Positions 9,417 through 18,733 of a stretch of DNA of 64,000 nt are shown in pieces. Each line of letters starts with the position of its first letter. Position 1 is the stretch's first letter. A model generated the notes under the pieces. That model saw nothing but the letters and a program-made list of their open reading frames with translations. It was not told the origin of the DNA and searched no databases. The position numbers were made by a program, and so were the translations under genes. Where the stretch lies: positions 124,001 to 188,000 of the forward strand of contig NZ_JAHBZY010000002.1 in NCBI RefSeq assembly GCF_019635155.1. The letters run 5' to 3'. The stretch is from Nitrosomonas sp. Its GTDB lineage: Bacteria; Pseudomonadota; Gammaproteobacteria; Burkholderiales; Nitrosomonadaceae.

Positions 9417-10022
9417 GTGTCAACAAGCGATAGCAATTGCCGTGTTAGCCATGCCGAAGATGGGCAAATGCATTCCTGGGTGATCGCAATCGGGATGCAG
9501 GATGAGCAGGCGCTGGCCAATCTGTACGAGGCGACATTGGCGCGTGTCTATGGTATCGCGTTACGCATTACACGCAACGTGCAAGCAGCGGAAGAAGTCG
9601 CTGAAGATGTTTATTGGCAGGTCTGGCGTGAAGCGCCGCGTTTTGATGCGAAGCGCGGGAATGTCACGGCGTGGTTATTGACCATTGCACGCAGCAGAGC
9701 GCTTGATTATTTGCGTAAACAAGATGACGCTGAACTTTGTGAAGAACCGGAGTTGCTATTGATGAATGAGCCTTCTCGCGATGGTGATCCTGAAGGCTTG
9801 CTGGCGGCGACGCAAAAGAAACATAAACTGAATCAAGCGTTGCTGCAATTGGAACCGGTGCAGCGGCAACTGGTGGCAATGGCATTTTTTCGTGGTTTGA
9901 CACACGAAGAAATTACCGTTTTTACAGGCATGGCATTAGGAACCGTAAAATCGCATATTCGGCGTGCACTCAAACAACTGCATGATGTGCTCGAGGACGA
10001 TTTGATCAAAGGCTTTGAATGA
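9417..10022 (+). CDS. ECF-type RNA polymerase sigma factor
   Basis: An extracytoplasmic-function sigma factor of about 200 residues. Region 2 runs through LANLYEATLARVYGIALRIT and the EEVAEDVYWQVWREAPRFD helix, ending in NVTAWLLTIARSRALDYLRK. Region 4 is the helix-turn-helix in VQRQLVAMAFFRGLTHEEITVFTGMALGTVKSHIRRALKQL. The GTG at 9417 is the first in-frame start; an ATG at 9468 is an alternative that loses no conserved residues. The stop overlaps the start of the following cupin gene by four bases, a typical sigma/anti-sigma arrangement. The family resembles the RpoE/ChrR group that responds to singlet oxygen or oxidants, but that link is inference. Confidence 0.9.
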   Translation: MSTSDSNCRVSHAEDGQMHSWVIAIGMQDEQALANLYEATLARVYGIALRITRNVQAAEEVAEDVYWQVWREAPRFDAKRGNVTAWLLTIARSRALDYLRKQDDAELCEEPELLLMNEPSRDGDPEGLLAATQKKHKLNQALLQLEPVQRQLVAMAFFRGLTHEEITVFTGMALGTVKSHIRRALKQLHDVLEDDLIKGFE

Positions 10023-10867
10023 TGAAGAAACGCTACTCATTAGATCCGCAAGATCCGCAGCGAGCCGGGGCGATTGAGTCGACTTTACTGGAAGGGCTGG
10101 AGCCATTGCAACCAACGACGCAGCAACGGTCGAATATTCGTGAGCAATTGTTTAAGCGTATTCATGCCAGTGCAGCGGCAGAGTCTATGCGTATTACGGT
10201 TCGCCGTGATCAAGGCCGATGGCGCAAGATTCGTTCCGGTGTCCGGGCTAAGCTGCTGGACCAAAACAGTCGCGCTTTTCTGTTGGATATTGACCCAGGC
10301 GCCAGTCTCCCGGCGCATCGCCACCATGAAGACGAAGAATGTGTCGTATTGCGAGGTTCTGCGAGTTTAGGCGAGCTGAACGTCAGTGCCGGTGATTATC
10401 ATTTGGCGCGTTCCGGGAGCCGTCATGGCCGCATTTTCTCTGAAACCGGAGCGTTGCTCTATTTGCGGGGAATACCGGTGGGTCACGCCACGGAAGTGGC
10501 GCGCGATCTGATCACTGCTTTTTTACCCGGAGATGGCCGCGAATTAATAACGGTGCGCGCGCAAGAGGGTGAATGGACGGATCTGGCGCCGGGCGTTGCA
10601 AGCAAGCCGTTGTTCGAAGATGGCGATATGTGCTCCTCAATGATCCGTATCGACGCGGATGCTGCCTGGCCGGCAGCGCAACAATCGCTGATACGAAGTG
10701 AGGAATGCTTGCTGCTTGAAGGCGATGCATTTGTCGGTGATACCTTACTGTGCGCCGGTGATTGGCAGCTCGCACCGGCAGGAACGCAGTCGCGTTTGAT
10801 AGCATCCGACAAAGGCGCGTTGCTGTTTGTACGGAGCGCGTATAATCGCATCAACCCGGCAGGGTAA
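10019..10867 (+). CDS. Double-cupin protein, probable ChrR-like anti-sigma factor
   Basis: The start overlaps the ECF sigma stop by four bases (ATGA), suggesting coupled translation and a sigma/anti-sigma pair. The protein (282 residues) has two cupin barrels. The first, about 60-155, has a metal-site signature with H100, H102, H103, E106/E107 and later H136. The second, about 170-270, repeats the fold (WPAAQQSLIRSEECLLLEG) but has lost the histidines and probably binds no metal. The N-terminal region is short and lacks the H-x3-C-x2-C zinc site of classical ZAS/ChrR anti-sigma domains, so sigma binding would have to use another surface. It could alternatively be a standalone cupin sensor. 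Confidence 0.75.
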   Translation: MMKKRYSLDPQDPQRAGAIESTLLEGLEPLQPTTQQRSNIREQLFKRIHASAAAESMRITVRRDQGRWRKIRSGVRAKLLDQNSRAFLLDIDPGASLPAHRHHEDEECVVLRGSASLGELNVSAGDYHLARSGSRHGRIFSETGALLYLRGIPVGHATEVARDLITAFLPGDGRELITVRAQEGEWTDLAPGVASKPLFEDGDMCSSMIRIDADAAWPAAQQSLIRSEECLLLEGDAFVGDTLLCAGDWQLAPAGTQSRLIASDKGALLFVRSAYNRINPAG

Positions 10868-10995
10868 ATCAATCAAACCGGAATCCTTAATGCGGTTATG
10901 CGGTTGCTTATGGATGCGATGTGTTTTAATCGCAACCGTGCTTGGCAGTTCATCGATGTCTAAGAACCCACTATTTCCACGATAAAAAATTACTC

Positions 10996-12333
10996 ATGTC
11001 GAACAACCACGCTAATACCGATCGAAATCTCACTACAATGCAGCAAAGAAGTTTGAAAGCCGTGTGGCACCCATGTACGCAAATGAAACAACACGAAACC
11101 TATCCGCTGGTACCGATCGTACGGGGGAAAGGCGTGTGGCTTTATGACGCCGAAGGGAAACGTTATTTAGACGCGATCAGTTCCTGGTGGGTCAATTTAT
11201 TCGGGCATGCAAATCCTGTCATTAATAACGCGATCCGCGATCAACTCGAGAAAATAGAACATGTCATGCTGGCGGGTTTTACGCATGAGCCGGTCGTTTC
11301 GTTGTCGGAGCGGCTCAAGAAAATAACCCCTGGTTCGCTCGGTCATTGTTTTTATGCCAGCGATGGCGCATCAGCGATTGAAATCGCATTAAAAATGAGT
11401 TTTCACTATTGGCTGCTGTGCGGGCAGCCGCGCAAAAACCGTTTTGTCAGTTTACAAAACGATTATCACGGTGAAACACTGGGCGCCTTGTCAGTGACCG
11501 ATGTCGCCATCTTCAAAGAAACCTATGCGCCACTGTTGCGACCATGCACGCATGTGCCGACACCGGATTGGCGTTACGCGGAAAAAGGCGAGTCGGCGCA
11601 GGATTATGCGCTGCGTGCGGCCGCCGCGCTGGAAAACCATTTGGCGAAACATCATGAAGAGACCGCCGCGTTGATCCTGGAGCCGCTGGTGCAGGGCGCC
11701 ACCGGCATGGGAATGTATCATCCGGTGTATCTGCAACGTGCTCGTGAAATCTGCGATCGCTACCAGGTGCATTTAATCGCCGATGAAATTGCCGTCGGCT
11801 TTGGCCGTACCGGAACCCTATTTGCTTGCGATCAAGCGAATATCACGCCGGATTTTATGTGTCTCTCCAAAGGATTAAGCGGCGGCTATCTGCCGTTGTC
11901 AGTGGTTTTAACAACCGATACGGTTTATCAGGCGTTTTATGACGATACCGCTGCACGCGCGTTTTTGCACTCGCATTCGCATACCGGCAACGCGCTGGCG
12001 TGCCGCGCGGCGTTGGCGGCACTGGACATCTTTGAGCAGGATTCAGTCATCGCAACGAATCAAAGTAAAACAGCCTATCTCAACACACGCGCGGCAGCGC
12101 TGGTTGAACACCCGAAGATCAGGAATTTCCGTAATTGCGGCATGATTTGGGCGTTTGAAGTGGATACCGGAGATCGCGATTTTGCAGCACAATGCTTTCA
12201 GGCCGGATTGCAGCAACAGTTATTGCTACGGCCTTTGGGGAACACGATTTATTTTATGCCGCCGTATATCATCACAAACGAGGAAATCGATCATTTGATT
12301 GATGGTACAGTACGTGTGCTGAGTACGATATAA
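10996..12333 (+). CDS. bioA: Adenosylmethionine-8-amino-7-oxononanoate aminotransferase BioA
   Basis: BioA converts KAPA to DAPA in biotin synthesis, using SAM as amino donor and PLP as cofactor. The N-terminal block VWHPCTQMKQHE and DAISSWWVNLFGHANP are characteristic of BioA rather than other class III aminotransferases. YHGETLGALSVT, the LIADEIAVGFGRTG strand and the PLP lysine K292 in CLSKGLSGGYLP are present. The ATG at 10996 gives 445 residues, close to the family length; an in-frame start at 10942 would add 18 unconserved residues. No other bio gene is adjacent. The metallo-hydrolase gene starts 14 bases downstream and may be co-transcribed. Confidence 0.93.
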   Translation: MSNNHANTDRNLTTMQQRSLKAVWHPCTQMKQHETYPLVPIVRGKGVWLYDAEGKRYLDAISSWWVNLFGHANPVINNAIRDQLEKIEHVMLAGFTHEPVVSLSERLKKITPGSLGHCFYASDGASAIEIALKMSFHYWLLCGQPRKNRFVSLQNDYHGETLGALSVTDVAIFKETYAPLLRPCTHVPTPDWRYAEKGESAQDYALRAAAALENHLAKHHEETAALILEPLVQGATGMGMYHPVYLQRAREICDRYQVHLIADEIAVGFGRTGTLFACDQANITPDFMCLSKGLSGGYLPLSVVLTTDTVYQAFYDDTAARAFLHSHSHTGNALACRAALAALDIFEQDSVIATNQSKTAYLNTRAAALVEHPKIRNFRNCGMIWAFEVDTGDRDFAAQCFQAGLQQQLLLRPLGNTIYFMPPYIITNEEIDHLIDGTVRVLSTI

Positions 12334-12347
12334 CTTTCTGCGAGGAA

Positions 12348-13754
12348 ATGATTGCCATGCAACTGACTTTCCTGGGAGCCGCCGGTGAAGTGACGGGCTC
12401 CAGTTATTTGATTGAAACCGGAACGGTACGGTTTCTGGTGGATTGCGGCATGTTTCAAGGCGGACGCGAAGCTGACCGGAAAAATCGCACCGCTTTTAAA
12501 TTCGATCCGCGGGCGATTGATTTTGTATTGCTGACACATGCGCATATCGATCATTCCGGGCTACTGCCGCGGCTTAGTACCTGGGGATTCCGCGGGCCGG
12601 TTTATTGCACGGATGCGACCGCGGATCTTCTGCACGTGATGCTCAAAGATAGCGCCTATATTCAAGAGAAGGAGGTTGAATGGCGCAACCAATCGCGCCG
12701 CCGTGGCCGTTCCACTCAGGAACTGGCGCCGCTCTATACCGTTGCGCAGGCGGAAGCGTTGCTGAAGCAATTGGTGCGGGTGAATTACGACACCGAGATT
12801 AATCCGCATCCGACGGTGCGCTGTTGTTTTCGTGACGCCGGGCATATTCTGGGGTCCGCGATTATTGAATTGTGGATTAAGCAGCGTTCGGTCAGCAAAA
12901 AAATCGTATTTTCCGGAGATCTGGGGCAACCGGGGCATCCGGTAGTGCGTGATCCGACTTTTATCCGGCAAGCGGATGTACTGTTGATCGAATCCACTTA
13001 TGGTAACCGTCTGCACCGCAATATGGCGGACACACTCGATGAACTGGTATTGGCTATTAACGATACGCTGATCCGCAAAGGCGGGAACGTTATCATTCCG
13101 GCATTTACCGTTGGCCGCACGCAGGATTTGCTGTTTTTACTGATCGATTTGTACCGCAAAGGAAAATTGGGGGAAATGGATATTTATGTGGATTCCCCGA
13201 TGGCGCAAGCCGCAACCGAGATTACTCTGAAGCATATCGCGCTGCTCGACCAGGAATCCGCCGATGCATTGAAATGGATGAATGACCATAGCAAAAAACC
13301 TCGCATTCATTTTGTGCAGGACATTCAGGAATCCATGCAACTTAATGAAATGAAAAAGGGAAATATTATTATTTCCGCCAGCGGCATGTGCGATGCCGGA
13401 CGGATCAAGCATCATCTCAAATACAATCTCGGCAGACCGGAATGCAGCATCGTGATCACCGGTTTTCAAGCCGAAAGGACTTTGGGTCGGCGATTGGTGG
13501 ACGGCGTCAAACAAGTCAAGATCTTTGGGCAGGATATTCGCGTCCGGGCTGCGATTTACACCATCGGCGGGCTCTCCGCGCATGCTGATCAGGCCGGTTT
13601 GCTTAACTGGCTGCGCCACTTCGAGAAAAAGCCGGAAAAGATTTTTGTTGTGCATGGTGAATATAGTAATTCCGCTGCGCTGACCGCTGTGATGCTGACT
13701 GACCTGAAATGGGCGGCCAGTATTCCGGACTATTTATCGACTGTTGAATTGTGA
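12348..13754 (+). CDS. Beta-CASP metallo-beta-lactamase-fold hydrolase (RNase-like)
   Basis: This 468-residue protein has the metallo-beta-lactamase core followed by a beta-CASP domain and the RNA-specificity C-terminus, as in bacterial RNase J/CPSF73-related exonucleases. The zinc motif H64-A-H66-I-D68-H69 is intact. FRDAGHILGSAIIEL (third motif), FSGDLGQPG, VLLIESTYGNRLH and the C-terminal GGLSAHADQ and VHGEYSNS blocks are all visible. RNA is the likely substrate but is not proven. Two ATGs (12348 and 12357) are possible; GAGGAA sits better spaced for 12357. It converges on the GGDEF/EAL gene with 14 bases between stops. Confidence 0.88.
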   Translation: MIAMQLTFLGAAGEVTGSSYLIETGTVRFLVDCGMFQGGREADRKNRTAFKFDPRAIDFVLLTHAHIDHSGLLPRLSTWGFRGPVYCTDATADLLHVMLKDSAYIQEKEVEWRNQSRRRGRSTQELAPLYTVAQAEALLKQLVRVNYDTEINPHPTVRCCFRDAGHILGSAIIELWIKQRSVSKKIVFSGDLGQPGHPVVRDPTFIRQADVLLIESTYGNRLHRNMADTLDELVLAINDTLIRKGGNVIIPAFTVGRTQDLLFLLIDLYRKGKLGEMDIYVDSPMAQAATEITLKHIALLDQESADALKWMNDHSKKPRIHFVQDIQESMQLNEMKKGNIIISASGMCDAGRIKHHLKYNLGRPECSIVITGFQAERTLGRRLVDGVKQVKIFGQDIRVRAAIYTIGGLSAHADQAGLLNWLRHFEKKPEKIFVVHGEYSNSAALTAVMLTDLKWAASIPDYLSTVEL

Positions 13755-13768
13755 GCAACCGGGGATTC

Positions 13769-16672
13769 TTATGTTTGGAAAAAAGTGGTAGCCGGCGCCG
13801 GTTTGCCGATGTAATAACCCTGCGCATAATCGATATCGAGCTTTTCGATTAATGCCAAGACTTCCGCATTCTCCACGAATTCAGCGGTGGTGCGTTTACC
13901 GAATCCTCTGGCGACGCTGCATAATGCATTGACCAGGATCAGATCGTCACTGTTTGCGGAAAGGTTGCGGATAAACGAACCGTCAATCTTGACGACATCC
14001 ACCGGCAGCTCTCTTAAGTAATAAAAAGACGAAAAGCCGACGCCGAAATCATCCAATACAAAACCGCAACCAAGTTCTTTGATTTCTATCATTAGTCCAC
14101 GTGCACCGGGTAAATCCTCCAAGGCGGCGGTTTCGGTAATTTCGAACATCAAGCTGGCCGGATTCATCTGATTCGACACCAGTTCTTGTTTGAGTATAGG
14201 TAATAATTCCGGGTCATTAAACGCATGCGCCGATAAATTGATCGAAAACGTAGCGTGAAAACCGTTCTTGTAAATATGGGCGATTTGTGTAATTGCTTTG
14301 CGCAATACCATGTGATCGATGGCATGGATCAATCCGGTATGTTCCGCAGCGGGGATGAAGTCGGCGGGCGAAAGCATGGAGCCGTCATTATCTTTCATGC
14401 GCAGTAATACCTCGTAATGCGAGGTTTCTTTCGTTTTGACATGCATGATGGGTTGCAGATAAAGCACGAAATTATCATGTAAATGCGAGTATTCGATCTT
14501 TTCCTTCCAATAAACCAATGTGTGTATCCGTTCCCGGCTGCGGTCCTGGTCCGAAAACAGGTACCAGGCATTTCTTCCTTTTGCTTTTGCCTGGTACATC
14601 GCGAGATCGGCTGCTGCGAGCAGATCATGGATATTGGCGCCGTGTTCCGGAAATAATGCAATTCCGATACTGGCTGAAATTTTATGGGTACGATTATTAA
14701 TCGTTAACTGTGCTTGACCCAGTTGCGACAAAACTTTTTTTGCGACTTCTATGGCGCCGCTGGCGTTGATTTCCGGCAGGATGATTGCGAACTCATCGCC
14801 TCCCAGACGGCCGGTGATATCATCGGTGCGAATGGTTTGGGAAAGCATGCTGGCGACCATTTTTAGTAGCGAATCACCCGCTTGATGACCACTGGTGTCG
14901 TTGATGTATTTAAAACGATCCAAGTCGAAAAATAACAACGCTCCGGGATGTTGATAGCGTTCCGCGCGACTCAATACTTGCTCCAATTCTTCGCTGAATC
15001 GCCGCCGGTTAAACATATTGGTTAAAGGGTCGTGATCGGCTAGCCAGGCGAGATGGCCTTCGACGCGCTTGTATTCCGTTACGTCGAGCCCCACTGACAA
15101 TATGGATGGATCGTTTTCGGCTTGCTTATCCAGATGCGAATGCAGCCAAGCCACGTGCCGGGTTGTTCCATCTTTGCAGTGGGTAATGGCTTCATGGCGC
15201 AATTGCATTCTTTCGCCAAGGTGAATTTCTTTAAAGCGAAAAAGCAGATCTTGTGATTCGTACTCCGGAATCAGCGTTTGCAAAAAAGATTTGTCCTTTA
15301 ATTCCACTTCCGTATAGTGGATGAGCATTTCACCGTAGGTGTTTAAGGACATTATCCGGCCTTCGGAGCTTTGTGTTAGCACGATAGCCTGCGCGGTATC
15401 CAACAGGTTTTGAACGAAATCCCGTTCTTTACTGAGCGCGTTTTTTTGCTCAATCAACATTTTTGTCCGAGTCGATACCTCCTGCTCCAGTTTTTCCAAT
15501 TGGAGCGATAAGGATACGGCTGCTTCCGATAGCGTATCGACCTCGTCTCTGACGTGTTGCTTCTGGTCTGCTGAAGCGAGTGATAAACGAAACTTCTCAA
15601 ACTGTCCGTTGGCGAGGAGCGGCAGTACAAAAATGACATCTCGCAGCTTTGCCAGTAATCGGGTAAATATGAAAAATAACAATATCTCCGAGAAAATAAG
15701 CCCCAGCAAGCCGATCAGAGCGATTTTCCATATGGAGTCGTGAATGTTTTTTACTGCGGCGGTTACATCGGTGATGATAATCAGGTGTGCTTTGCCCGGT
15801 TCGTAAGAATCCAGAGGAAATAATTTCATTTGCACATATCGGTTATTCCAGTGAAGCTGAATGCTGTCTTTGAGCGTGTGCATTTCCGGATACAATTGAT
15901 TGACTCGTTTCAGAATATCGTGATTGCGCTCTTTATTGGTGAGAGCGGAAATTTGAACACCCCAGTTTGAAATTTCGATATCCTGTTGAGACAGTGGATT
16001 ATCCTTGGTTGAGATCAATAAACCGATATCCGCTCCGGAAATTCGTTTGAAGGCCAGAAATACATCCACCAGGGAAATTCCCATCGCCACTACGCCCACT
16101 TTCCTGCCTCCCACCAGGATGGGAGCGATCAGATATTGTATGCAGCTTTCGCGGCAAAGCAGAGGATTGATGGGATGTTCCGATTGATTGACATGGCGGA
16201 CCCATTTAGAAAGCAATTGATCGTCATCAATGGTTACATCGAGGCTGTCCCAGCTCGCGTTTAATTGATTCGAGGCGTTATAGAAGTGAATGAACTCAAC
16301 GTCATTATGGAACTGTAATAATGCCCAATGCGCATCGAAAACATGACTGATGTTTTCACCATCGCTCGTCAACAAAGCTTTTTTCATTCCATCCAGGAAT
16401 GGGATCATTTCAGCAAGCTGATGCAAGTTCCGTGTGGTAGTGGTGATCAGACTGTTGATCTCAAGCGAGTATCGCCGGTATTCGACTTCTTGCTGATTGG
16501 CAAAGTTGGTCATTAAGCCGAGGTAGCTGACAAAACAAAACAAAGAAACGACCGCGAGCAAAATCAAACTGCTTCCGAACGAGATTTTCCATCGTAAGCT
16601 GCGGAATTTACGTCCCTTCGGTTGAGAGTCGACAGGTATATTATTCAATTTAACCCCGGAACTGTTGTACAA
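13769..16672 (-). CDS. Membrane diguanylate cyclase/phosphodiesterase (sensor-PAS-GGDEF-EAL)
   Basis: A 967-residue c-di-GMP protein. Order of parts: TM helix about 30-55; large periplasmic sensor about 56-315; second TM about 320-345; a helical linker (SLSLQLEKLEQEVSTRTKMLIEQK); PAS domain about 425-540; GGDEF domain with intact GGDEF at 624-628 and RLGGDEFAIILPE context; EAL domain from about 715 with EVLLR at 754-758 and later DDFGVGFSSFYYLRELPVDVVKID. Both catalytic signatures look competent, so net activity is uncertain. It follows the PstS-like and porin genes on the same strand, 163 bases after the porin stop, suggesting a shared signal. Confidence 0.92.
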   Translation of the reverse strand: MYNSSGVKLNNIPVDSQPKGRKFRSLRWKISFGSSLILLAVVSLFCFVSYLGLMTNFANQQEVEYRRYSLEINSLITTTTRNLHQLAEMIPFLDGMKKALLTSDGENISHVFDAHWALLQFHNDVEFIHFYNASNQLNASWDSLDVTIDDDQLLSKWVRHVNQSEHPINPLLCRESCIQYLIAPILVGGRKVGVVAMGISLVDVFLAFKRISGADIGLLISTKDNPLSQQDIEISNWGVQISALTNKERNHDILKRVNQLYPEMHTLKDSIQLHWNNRYVQMKLFPLDSYEPGKAHLIIITDVTAAVKNIHDSIWKIALIGLLGLIFSEILLFFIFTRLLAKLRDVIFVLPLLANGQFEKFRLSLASADQKQHVRDEVDTLSEAAVSLSLQLEKLEQEVSTRTKMLIEQKNALSKERDFVQNLLDTAQAIVLTQSSEGRIMSLNTYGEMLIHYTEVELKDKSFLQTLIPEYESQDLLFRFKEIHLGERMQLRHEAITHCKDGTTRHVAWLHSHLDKQAENDPSILSVGLDVTEYKRVEGHLAWLADHDPLTNMFNRRRFSEELEQVLSRAERYQHPGALLFFDLDRFKYINDTSGHQAGDSLLKMVASMLSQTIRTDDITGRLGGDEFAIILPEINASGAIEVAKKVLSQLGQAQLTINNRTHKISASIGIALFPEHGANIHDLLAAADLAMYQAKAKGRNAWYLFSDQDRSRERIHTLVYWKEKIEYSHLHDNFVLYLQPIMHVKTKETSHYEVLLRMKDNDGSMLSPADFIPAAEHTGLIHAIDHMVLRKAITQIAHIYKNGFHATFSINLSAHAFNDPELLPILKQELVSNQMNPASLMFEITETAALEDLPGARGLMIEIKELGCGFVLDDFGVGFSSFYYLRELPVDVVKIDGSFIRNLSANSDDLILVNALCSVARGFGKRTTAEFVENAEVLALIEKLDIDYAQGYYIGKPAPATTFFQT

Positions 16673-16835
16673 CAGAACGTTTACTCAATCCGTAAAACTC
16701 GGAAAATTTATCTTTGCCGGTGAACGGTTGTGTTGAAAAGTACCCGGAATTCCGATCAATGTTAAGCTATGTTTCATTTTCTGACTGCCGCCAACCGTGT
16801 TTCTTGTTGTGCTCGACGAATTATTCAGTGTTTTT

Positions 16836-18245
16836 CTAGAAGCGATAAGACGCTTGAATCCCGTAAAGATTCCAGTTCTCTTCGGTGTCTTTTGCAACCG
16901 GATTATCCAGTCGCGACAGCCATCCGGTTCCGTTCACATGATGAAATTCAGCCCGCAGCATGAATTCCGGCGTGACATTCCAGCGTAAACCGACGGTAAT
17001 GTCTCTGGCAAAACGGCTATGCTCAAGACCGTGGCGCGCTGGATTTTGAGCCGCCCACCGGCTGCCGTCACGATCCGATCTATCGATAAAGAGTGCATCA
17101 TACCGCAAAATTCCTTCAATTTTCGGAGTAAAACGATACTCGCCCTGGAAATAATAGCTTTCACCGATGAAATCCAAGCCATTCAACGCTGGGACTCTAA
17201 AATTGTTGTTATATTTAAATGGTCGGATCGCATATTCGGAAGTCAATGTCCATCGTTCCGCGTTGTATTGGGCCGAAAAAATGACAGGTGTAAATCGGAG
17301 TGCTCCTGGACCAATCGGATCGCCGAGCCGGTGATTGGGATCATAACTGGTATTCAACCATATACCGCTGACGCCTAAACGTAGCCGCTTGTCATTTGTT
17401 TCAAAAATTCCCCGGCCAATGTACCCCACTTCTCTTTCCAGTTTGCCTGGTCGCACTCCACCGAGTAACGAACTTTCGGTATCTTTGTCGTTGACAATTG
17501 GTAGTGAGACGCCGAATTGTGTAGACAGCGTGCCCCAATCGAATACTGCTGTATCGCTGTATAGCTGCACGGAATCGCTGGAAAGCCCCAAATTACGAGT
17601 GCGATCAAAATAGATCGACTGTGGCAGCAGAATACTAGGTCGTGTAAATGCAACATCCCGGGTTTCATTGTAAAAACCGAATGGATTTTTGATCCGGCCA
17701 ACACGGATTCCGAGCTGATTGGTCTCTTGGGAATATAGACGATAATCCAACACCGCATAATCGAGCCGCGGCGTGCCGCTATTGCCTGCACCAGCACGCC
17801 GGGACAGCACTTGCGCCGATAACTGAAGACGCGGCAATGGCCTGATGGAAGCATTCAAACCTGCTTCGGTAAGACCGAAGCTGCCGCCATTATCGCTACC
17901 TCCGAAAACATTGTTATCCGAAGTCGCAATGTATGCCTGAGTGACAAAGCCGTGAATCTGCAAATCGCCAGGGAGATCATTGTTACGGAAACGGTCGATG
18001 ACTGACCTGACGAATCCGGGTTTTTTCTCCGGCGTATCCGGCTGGTTGGCCGGCGCAGGCAACTCCGTCGCAAGGGGTCTTTTGATGGATGGATTATCTG
18101 CGTCAGGTTGCGGTTTCGAATTCGTATTTTCCTGTGCGTGCGCAGAAAAACTGAAAAGCAACGACAACGTTGCCACTCGCACGATTAACCGTAATCCTGA
18201 ACCGATAAGACGGTTACTTAATTTCGAGCACATTAACATTTTCAT
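16836..18245 (-). CDS. Outer-membrane porin-like beta-barrel protein
   Basis: An exported protein of about 469 residues. The N-terminus has a basic stretch, a hydrophobic core (VATLSLLFSFSAHA) and a likely signal-peptidase site after AHA. A proline-rich linker follows, then a region of alternating hydrophobic beta strands (DLQIHGFVTQAYIATSDNNVFGG, LQLSAQVLSRRAG, QLGIRVGRIKNPFGFYNETRDV) and a terminal aromatic residue in IQASYRF, the usual barrel-assembly signal. The substrate is unknown. The ATG at 18245 (with further in-frame ATGs at 18239 and 18230) lies inside the end of the upstream PstS-like gene, giving a 16-32-base overlap and probable translational coupling. Confidence 0.8.
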   Translation of the reverse strand: MKMLMCSKLSNRLIGSGLRLIVRVATLSLLFSFSAHAQENTNSKPQPDADNPSIKRPLATELPAPANQPDTPEKKPGFVRSVIDRFRNNDLPGDLQIHGFVTQAYIATSDNNVFGGSDNGGSFGLTEAGLNASIRPLPRLQLSAQVLSRRAGAGNSGTPRLDYAVLDYRLYSQETNQLGIRVGRIKNPFGFYNETRDVAFTRPSILLPQSIYFDRTRNLGLSSDSVQLYSDTAVFDWGTLSTQFGVSLPIVNDKDTESSLLGGVRPGKLEREVGYIGRGIFETNDKRLRLGVSGIWLNTSYDPNHRLGDPIGPGALRFTPVIFSAQYNAERWTLTSEYAIRPFKYNNNFRVPALNGLDFIGESYYFQGEYRFTPKIEGILRYDALFIDRSDRDGSRWAAQNPARHGLEHSRFARDITVGLRWNVTPEFMLRAEFHHVNGTGWLSRLDNPVAKDTEENWNLYGIQASYRF

Positions 18246-18699
18246 TGATATTTGCTTTCCATAAATAACCGATTGCCCCGGGGGTGCTGGAAATCTTTGC
18301 AAGCATTTCCTCGTTTGAGTTGACTTTTGTTGGAGCTTGACCAGTGCCTGAGAAAACCAATCGATCCCAAGTGGACCTCAATTGATAAGGGAAAACGTTT
18401 AATTTTTCCTTGGAAAAGATCTGGTGCAATTCATCGTCATCGGATAACACAAAAACCCGAATCTTAGTGCCGTCCGGCCAGGTTTTTAAGCGCATGCTGA
18501 AGATGGAGCGCAGTGAATTGACCGTGAGGGTTTTTTCGTCTACACCGGGATTGGTGACAATTTCGTATGGGCTTTCCGCCCTGACTCCGGTATCCATGCA
18601 CCAAAGGTATAAAGTCAAAGCCAAGCATAAGCCTGCTTTAACTTTTAACCGATAATTACTGGATAATTGGTTTCGTATCGATGAATGAAATAAATTCAA
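18214..18699 (-). CDS. PstS-like periplasmic substrate-binding domain protein
   Basis: A 161-residue exported protein with a signal-like hydrophobic segment (AGLCLALTLYLWCMDTGVRA) and a single compact phosphate-binding-protein-like lobe: the LRSIFSMRLKTWPDGTKIRVFVL segment and the SSTPGAIGYLW block are characteristic of small PstS-like proteins. It is about half the length of a true PstS, and no pst permease genes are nearby, so it is more likely a sensor or accessory protein than part of an ABC importer. It overlaps the porin gene and is followed by the GGDEF/EAL gene. Confidence 0.75.
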   Translation of the reverse strand: MNLFHSSIRNQLSSNYRLKVKAGLCLALTLYLWCMDTGVRAESPYEIVTNPGVDEKTLTVNSLRSIFSMRLKTWPDGTKIRVFVLSDDDELHQIFSKEKLNVFPYQLRSTWDRLVFSGTGQAPTKVNSNEEMLAKISSTPGAIGYLWKANINENVNVLEIK

Positions 18700-18733
18700 G
18701 AAACAGATTCCCGATTCAGAGTTATTTCATTAA

